Positions 58,453 through 64,000 of a stretch of 64,000 nt of DNA are shown here, piece after piece. The DNA comes from Diospyros lotus (lineage: Eukaryota > Streptophyta > Magnoliopsida > Ericales > Ebenaceae), in NCBI RefSeq assembly GCF_014633365.1, contig NC_068338.1, positions 15,882,616-15,946,615 of the forward strand, given 5' to 3'. The position numbers and the translations under genes were made by a program. Below the pieces are notes generated by a model. It saw only the letters and a program-made list of their open reading frames with translations. It ran no database searches and was not told the DNA's origin. Each line of letters begins with the position of its first letter. Positions within the stretch are counted from its first letter, which is position 1.

Positions 58453-60450
58453 TTTCAATTCAAAATTGTATAACAAGCACGCGCTAGTTCCTAATAGATA
58501 TTTTATCTTGAAAACTAACCAAATTATATTTTATCATTCCAGACTGTCATAGTTAACCGATATATATGAACAAAAAATAACTATAATAATAAATAATTTT
58601 TTGAGATAAATTTTGTATCTTTTTAATAAATTGAGATAATAAATAATTAAGATAAATTTTAATATCTTTACTTAACTCTACATGTTTGAATTAAATTTTT
58701 CTTAAATACTTATTTAAATTTGTATTTCCTTTAATACTTAAACAATTATTAAAATTTTTATTTGTTACATTTTTTATTTTATTTTGATTAATTAAGAATA
58801 ATATGGTTAAAATAGTGTATCTAATATATTTTCTAAGTTAGTTATAAATGTCTCACGTTGAAATTTTAAATAAAAATATTAAAATCCATTAGTGTACTTA
58901 TTTTATTTTATAACAATAAATTATATTACTCATTAATAGTATTTTATTTTTAATATTGTATTTCTTATATATTTGAATTTAAATATTTATCTAATTTATT
59001 TCTCATGTAATTTTTAATTTTTAGTGTTTTATTTTAAATAAAAAAATAAAATTTATACCTTTTTAAATTCTATTTTAATTTTTAAAATAATTATCTAATT
59101 TATTTCATACATTATTTTAAATATTCTAATTTTACTTTTATTTATTATTTTTAATGTTTTAAATAGGAATTTTTTAATTTTTAATGTCTATATTTAATCT
59201 TATGGCAACAAAATATATGTTTTCATAAATATTGTATTTACTTTTAGTATTTCATTTTTTACGTATTTTATTTAAAATTACAATATTTTAAATTAAAAAT
59301 CTGTTTTAAATTAAAAACAAAAAAATAAATGTTATTAATACAATTACATAACAAAATAACAAAAGAAATAATTTATAAACAATTAATAAAGTTCACATTT
59401 TAATTTCTAAACATTACAAATAATATAAACAATTACAATACACCTAAACTAATTAAAATAATCATTAAACTCAACATACATACTAAACACAAAAATAAAT
59501 TAACTATTAAACTAAACTAACGCAATTTAAACTTTTATTTCCTTTACTACTTAAACAATTATTCAAATTTTGATTTGTTACATTTTTTATTTTATTTTCA
59601 TTGAGTTATTAAAAATATTATGGTTAAATTTATTGTTATAAAAACTAATATATTTTTCACAATAAAATTTTATTTTGTATTTTTAGTGTTTAATTTTAAA
59701 TAAAAATATTAAAATTCGTTAGTGTATTTTTAGTGTTTACTTTTTTATTATATTTTATTTTTAATATTGCATTCCTTATATATTTTAATTTAAATATTTA
59801 TCTAATTAATTTATCATGTTATTTTTAATTTTTAATGTTTTATTTTAAATAATAATCTTAATCTATACCTTTTTAATTTTTAAAATAATTATCTAATTTA
59901 TTTCATATATTAGTTTTAAAATTTTATTTATTATTTATTATTTTTTATATTTTTAATAGATTTTTTTTTAATTTTTTAATGTATACACTTAAATATTTTC
60001 TTATGACAATAAAATATTTGCTTTCTTAAATAGTAAGTTTATTTTTAGTATATAATTTTTTTACATATTTTATTTAAAATTACAGTATTTTTCATTAAAA
60101 ATATATCTAAAATTAAAAATAAAAAAATAACATTATTTATATGTGTATGCTTAGAGTTGCACGGTTCCCTAGTCCAATTATTACATATCAGAATAACTAA
60201 AGAATTAATTTATAAACAATTAATAAACTTTACATTTTAATTTCTAAGCATTACAAATAATATAAACAATTAAACTAAAACTAAACTAACTAATATAAAA
60301 TAATCATTAAAGTCAACAACTAATATAAAATAAACTACTAAACTAACACAAAAATAAAATAACTACAACTAAACTAACACAAAATAACTACAATTAAACT
60401 AACATAAAATAATTAAAACTAAAAAAAACTAAAAAATACAAAAATAATTA
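58453..60450 (-). other. AT-rich intron or spacer upstream of the CACTA transposase
   Basis: About 2 kb of nearly pure A/T with no coding signal. Two similar blocks (58720-59160 and 59530-59960) look like an old internal duplication. A GTAATT donor lies at its right edge (minus strand AAGGTAATT near 60450), so it may be a 5' intron. Confidence 0.5.
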
Positions 60451-60590
60451 CCTTCATGATGAACACTGAAGATGGCAGATAAGAAGAACAATGGAGAGAA
60501 AACTGAGAAAGTGAGAGAGAGGGGGGTGAAATGGGAGAGAGGGCTCGTTCGGAGTGGGGAAGAGGGGGGGCTTAGCATTTTAAAGGGGAA
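60451..60590 (-). promoter_or_regulatory. CACTA promoter and 5' UTR exon
   Basis: The minus strand has TTTAAAATGC (about 60575-60585), then a CT-rich leader, then ATCATGAAG before the donor. The minus frame at 60429-60671 covers it and is not called as a gene. Confidence 0.4.
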
Positions 60591-60845
60591 TCTGCGACAG
60601 GATGAACATCTCGTCGCTGTTTTGCGACGGGACAATGTATCCTGTCGCTGATTTGCAACGGGATACGCCATCTTGTCACTGATTTGAGACAGAAATAGCT
60701 ATCTCGTCGCAATTTTGTGACGATAATTTCAACCCATCACTAAACCACTTTAGTGACGGCTTTCCATCACTAAATCCGTCACAAATTAGTAACGGGAGCA
60801 TCCCCGTCACAAAACCCGTCACTAAAACTGATTTTTCTTATAGTG
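60591..60845. repeat. Right TIR and subterminal repeats of CACTA
   Basis: About ten copies of GCGACGGGA / GTCGCTGATTTGC and GTCACTAAA motifs in both directions, ending in the terminal inverted repeat. Confidence 0.85.
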
Positions 60846-60868
60846 GTATGTGGGATCGGGATGTCACA

Positions 60869-62035
60869 GTTAGTGAGCACGATAACAATATGAGTTTGAA
60901 AATAAGGTCGAAGTTTTCTCGCTGAGATGATCAAAGCAAAGGCTAACTTCTCCATGAGAGAATACCGAACCTCAGCCCCTGTCAACCGCTTGCTGGCATA
61001 ATAAACAGGCCTCTGCCTTTTGTCTTCTTCTCGGACCAACAGCAAACTTACGGCCTCTTCAGCTATTGCCAAATAAAGATACAACGGTTCCCCTTGTTGA
61101 GGCTTAGTGAGGACTAGAAGCGAAGCCAGATGTTCTTTCAGCTTGCAGAAAGCTTCTTAGCATTCATCGTCCCAAACAAAATTATTTGCCTTCGATAGGG
61201 CCTTATAGAAAGGAAGACCCTTCTTCACCAGATGAGACAAGAATCTCCCTAAAGCCGTCATTCTTCTTGTTAGGCTCTGTACTTCCCCGATGTTCCTTCG
61301 GGCTGGCATGTCTAGAATGGCTTTAACCTTCACTAGATTCACCTCAATCCCTCGGTGATGGTCTATATAGCCCAGGAATTTTCTTGCAAAAACTCTAAAA
61401 GCACATTTAATAGGATTAAGTTTTAGGCGAAAGTTATGAAGGGTTTGGAAGCATTATTCCAAATCTACAGGATGATGCTCGATGATGAGGCTTTTCACCA
61501 GCATGTCGTTTACATAAGCCTCCATGTTTCGGCCTAGCTAATGTTGAAAAAGCTTATTCACCAAATGCTGGTAGGTGGCCCCAGCATTCTTTAACCCAAA
61601 CGACATTACTGTGTAATAATAGGTTGCTTAATTAGTGATGAATGTCATCTTTTCCTGATCTTCGAGGTGTAACGGGATCTGGTGGTATCCCTGAAAGGCG
61701 TATAGAAAACTGATCAGTAAACACCTCGCCATTCCGTCAATTAAGGCATCTATCCGAGGAATGGGGTAACTATCATTTGGCTAAGCTTTGTTAAGGTCAG
61801 TGAAGTCGATGCAAAGCCTCTACTTGCCCTCCCTCTTGGGCAACAACACCACATTTGCTAACCAATAGGGATAATCAACCTCTAGAACGTACTGCACCTC
61901 CATCAACTTCTCCACTTTTGCCTCAATTGCTTTGGCCCTCTCCGGAGAAAAATTTCGCTTCTTTTGTTTGATAGGTCGAAAACCCGACCGTATTCCCAAC
62001 CTATGCATCATGACCTTCAGATCAACCCTCGGCAT
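60869..62035 (-). pseudogene. Reverse transcriptase and RNase H of Tat element H, broken
   Basis: In order from 62035: MPRVDLKVMMHRLGI and DYPYWLANVVLLPKREGK (RT start), a finger/palm stretch with several stops, GLKNAGATYQ near 61590, the catalytic box as YVND instead of YVDD (61507-61518), FLGYIDHHRGIEVN, then the 61157-61342 connection and LYLAIAEEAVSLLLVREED with YYASKRLTGAEVRYSLMEKL (RNase H, 60779-61084). K interrupts it right after VIVLTN. Stops before the catalytic box and the Asp-to-Asn change show the copy cannot act. The tandem continuation is at 45642. Confidence 0.92.
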
Positions 62036-62390
62036 ATCTTGAGCTGTCCATGCAAAGACATCCGTGTACTGCCATAGGAGGGCTAAAATTTAACCCCTCA
62101 AGGGGTCTTTTAGCTCAGCACTTATCTTTATACATCGATTAGGATGATCTTCTCTCAAAGGTACCTCATTGAGCTTGTCCACGGGCTCTATGGTCTTCAA
62201 ATCTCTCGTCCCTTCTAGAAAGAAACTACCAGCTAGCGAGCCCCCTTGCTTTTTCTCCTTCCAAGTCCTTTTTATGACCAGAAGTTTCCCCCTACGGCGG
62301 ATTCTCCTTCATCTTCCTTTGCAGGGTTTCTGCACCCCTTGCCACGCCTATGGAAGCCATGTAACATTCTCGGGCAGAACACAAATCTCC
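62036..62390 (-). pseudogene. Protease-RT linker of Tat element H
   Basis: Low-conservation spacer between protease and RT in the same direction, with several stops. The plus frame 62169-62486 is its shadow. Confidence 0.5.
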
Positions 62391-62725
62391 TTACACTTCT
62401 CCTACCCCATTAGCTATGGGGAACTTCATCATCATGTGATATGTGCTAGGAATAGCCTGAAGAGCATTGAGCCCCGACCTTCCTAGAATCATGTTATAAG
62501 CTCTAGGCACATCTGCCACCAAGATATCCAACATGACTTGAGAGTTTCGGGAACCCTTTCCCAAAATCAACGGAAGTTGAATGACTCTATCAAAGTACAC
62601 TACTTCCCCATCAAATCCGACCAAGGGGACACGGGTTGGTCTTAGCTACTCCATTCGGTATCCCGTTCCCAAAAAGGCTTGCTTGTAAAAGATATCCAAA
62701 GAATTTCCTGAATCTACTAGGATCT
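62391..62725 (-). pseudogene. Protease of Tat element H
   Basis: ILVDSGNSLDI (catalytic Asp) near 62700 is followed, after a stop, by VGFDGEVVYFDRVIQLPL and YNMILGRSGLNALQAIPSTYHMMMKFP, the latter very typical of Tat/Athila aspartic proteases. Lies between gag and RT as expected. Confidence 0.88.
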
Positions 62726-64000
62726 ACCAAAGCTCCCATTTTCCAAGCTCGGCTGTTATCACCAATGGATCATTTTGGTTCGGATACCCTAGGATGACAC
62801 TGTCTGAAAAAGATATTGTTTTCCCTCTCCTCGACCTCTTCACTCTCGAGGTTTGGCTCACTCCTGAATCCTCCCCGCGACGAGGGTATGGAACATTAGG
62901 GGCTGCAGATGATCCTCTCCTACTTGCAGTGGTTTCACCCTTTGAGGCCAATTCCGAACACGCCCTGGCTTTTCAGCTCGGTCCAGCTTGGGGGGAGGAC
63001 TTCGCAAGCGTCGCTCATGCCCCTTATGGGGATCTGCTTCCCTAGCAACAAAACTCCTGAGGAAGCCCCGATTAATGAGCTCTTGAATCTCCTCTTTCAA
63101 CTGGTGGCATTCCTCCGTATCATGCCCGTGATCTCGATAGAAGCGACAATACTTATTTCGGTTCCTCTTATTGGAGGGTGCCCTCATTGGAAGGGGCTTC
63201 TTCAAATAGTCCTAGTCTTTGATAGTGGCGATGATCTCCGCTCTTGGAGCATTCAAGGAGGTAAAACTGCTCGGTTCCCACCGAGGACGATGCTACTCTT
63301 TTCGATCCTCCCTTCTACCTTCACTCTTATTCTCTTCAGAATGTTTCTTTTTCTCATTCTTTTCAGTATATTCGACTCTCTTTGCCTGCATAACTTTCTC
63401 AGCATTAATATACTTCATTTCCCGGCCAAGGATATCTGTGAACATGAGCAGGGGAGTTTTAGCCAATGACTGAGCGAATGGGCCGGGTCTTAAGGCATTC
63501 TGGAATGCCACCATAGTGACACTATGGTCGAAGTTCTCAATGCTCAAGGTATCCATATTAAACCTCAAGATGAAATCCTTCAAGGATTCACCCTGGTTTT
63601 ACTTTAGGCTAACGAAAGCCATAGTGGATCTCCGATGCCTCCGAAGAGGTACGAAATGAGCCAAGAAACTACCTCGAAGCTGCGCGAAATTGGCTATTGA
63701 GTAATGGGCTAAATTTGAGTACCAAGCGCGCATATGCCCTTCCAGTGTAACCAAGAAGACTTTACACCACATTGCATCAGATGTGTCTTACACCATCATA
63801 TGAGAAGCAAAAAGATCTAGGTGATCCATTGGGTCAGTAGTCCTCGCATAGGGCTTGATAGTCGGAATGTGAAGACGCTTAGGCAACACCGCAGCCATAT
63901 TCTCCAGACTAAGGGGCTGATTCACCATCGTCCCCTAGGACTCTCCCTACTTCGATTTTAAAGCTGCAATATCCTTCTCCAGCTAATGCAGCCTCCTTTC
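62724..64000 (-). pseudogene. Gag of Tat element H, runs off the window
   Basis: 63293-63583 carries MKDFILRFNMDTLSIEN and VAFQNALRPGPFAQSL of the Tat gag core. 62858-63205 carries NRNKYCRFYRDHGHDTEEC and HQLKEEIQELINRGFL, the zinc-knuckle region with one ligand replaced by Tyr. 62724-62951 covers the linker before protease. The N-terminal part continues beyond 64000, with stops near 63790. The element's 5' LTR must lie to the right of the window. Plus frames at 62794-63473 are shadows. Confidence 0.85.

Larger units (their letters stand above)
51941..60845 (-). mobile_element. CACTA (En/Spm) DNA transposon inside K
   Basis: Ends are CACTACAAAAAAAATCAG at 51941 and, inverted, CACTATAAGAAAAATCAG ending at 60845; both continue TTTTAGT. 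Subterminal regions are packed with GTGACGG / CTGCGACGG motifs. Inside, on the minus strand, are a TNP2-type transposase gene and a second gene with a PF03004-type domain, the usual pair. The flanking 3-mers are AAA and GTA, so no clean target duplication. Coding parts are broken; 8905 bp. Confidence 0.93.
45643..60868 (+). mobile_element. Insertion K: TG...CA element with GTTAG duplication, holding a FLZ exon and a CACTA transposon
   Basis: Begins TGTAACACCCGG and ends GGGATGTCACA. GTTAG is present at 45638-45642 and 60869-60873. The interrupted RNase H frame of element H reads through exactly across the duplication, which proves one insertion of 15,226 bp. Removing the CACTA element leaves 6321 bp. 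The ends and duplication are those of an LTR retrotransposon of the same superfamily, in plus orientation. I find no gag, pol, PBS or clear second LTR, so it is a very long solo LTR, a pol-less element, or an LTR enlarged by further insertions. Confidence 0.8.

Noticed and set aside
51938..60848. A 3-bp target duplication for the CACTA element
   Set aside because: Flanks AAA and GTA do not match.
62794..63473. Plus-strand frames of 83-186 residues
   Set aside because: Shadows of element H gag.
1..64000. tRNA, rRNA, CRISPR arrays, prokaryotic operons
   Set aside because: No such structures were seen; all repeats are transposon-derived and the genome is a plant's.

Overview
The window is a gene-poor, transposon-dense piece of a flowering-plant nuclear genome, most likely a eudicot. 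The grounds are AT-rich intergenic DNA, plant-type LTR retrotransposons primed by initiator Met tRNA, a plant RTE-clade LINE, an En/Spm (CACTA) transposon, a plant stress-associated AN1 zinc-finger gene and an exon of a plant FLZ zinc-finger gene. I see only one intact host coding sequence in 64 kb: the intronless AN1 gene at 27759-28187 (-). No rRNA, tRNA, CRISPR or operon structure was seen.

Layout. 1-6660: decayed repeat DNA with a solo LTR (G, 2758-4884) and a complete TRIM miniature retrotransposon (5013-5683). 6669-15870: the antisense gene region of a Tat-lineage Ty3/gypsy element, cut by three large solo LTRs (A 7128-9661, B 10103-12553, C 12728-15418), then a plus-strand Tat LTR (to about 16609). 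16671-21945: Ty3/gypsy element D (minus), with gag, protease and an extra acidic leader ORF, but with pol and most of its 3' LTR deleted. 21951-23585: LTR remnant and a short SINE. 23602-26208: RTE LINE with target duplication. 27759-28187: AN1 gene, with a MULE-like element about 280 bp upstream of its start codon (inverted repeats 28467-28766 and 34099-34396). That element was itself split by gag-only Tat element J (29021-33993). 35220-36790: copia RT scrap, a TCGATAG-rich stretch and a Tat LTR scrap ending in an inverted repeat.

36775-64000 is one old minus-strand Tat element (H) read in pieces: integrase 36775-37534, archaeal-type RNase H 45305-45642, RT/RNase H 60869-62035, protease near 62391-62725 and gag 62724-64000. 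It was split first by gag-only element F (37535-45304, two 2.8-kb LTRs) and then, or independently, by a 15.2-kb insertion K (45643-60868) with TG...CA ends and a perfect GTTAG duplication. K carries a CACTA transposon (51941-60845) with broken TNP2 and PF03004-type genes. It also carries an exon of a host FLZ zinc-finger gene.

LTRs A, B, C, D and F are diverged but share one layout in transcription sense: a TATA box, then a GC-rich leader (often with a GCGCGTG/CACGCGC hairpin), then a 5' splice-site-like GGTRAGT, then an AGATGAT-GA-ATCATCT palindrome, then the U5 end and PBS. This common leader design, the captured FLZ exon, D's leader ORF with triplicated primer site, and the antisense gene of the Tat element are the points most worth checking. 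All coding parts except the AN1 gene look dead.
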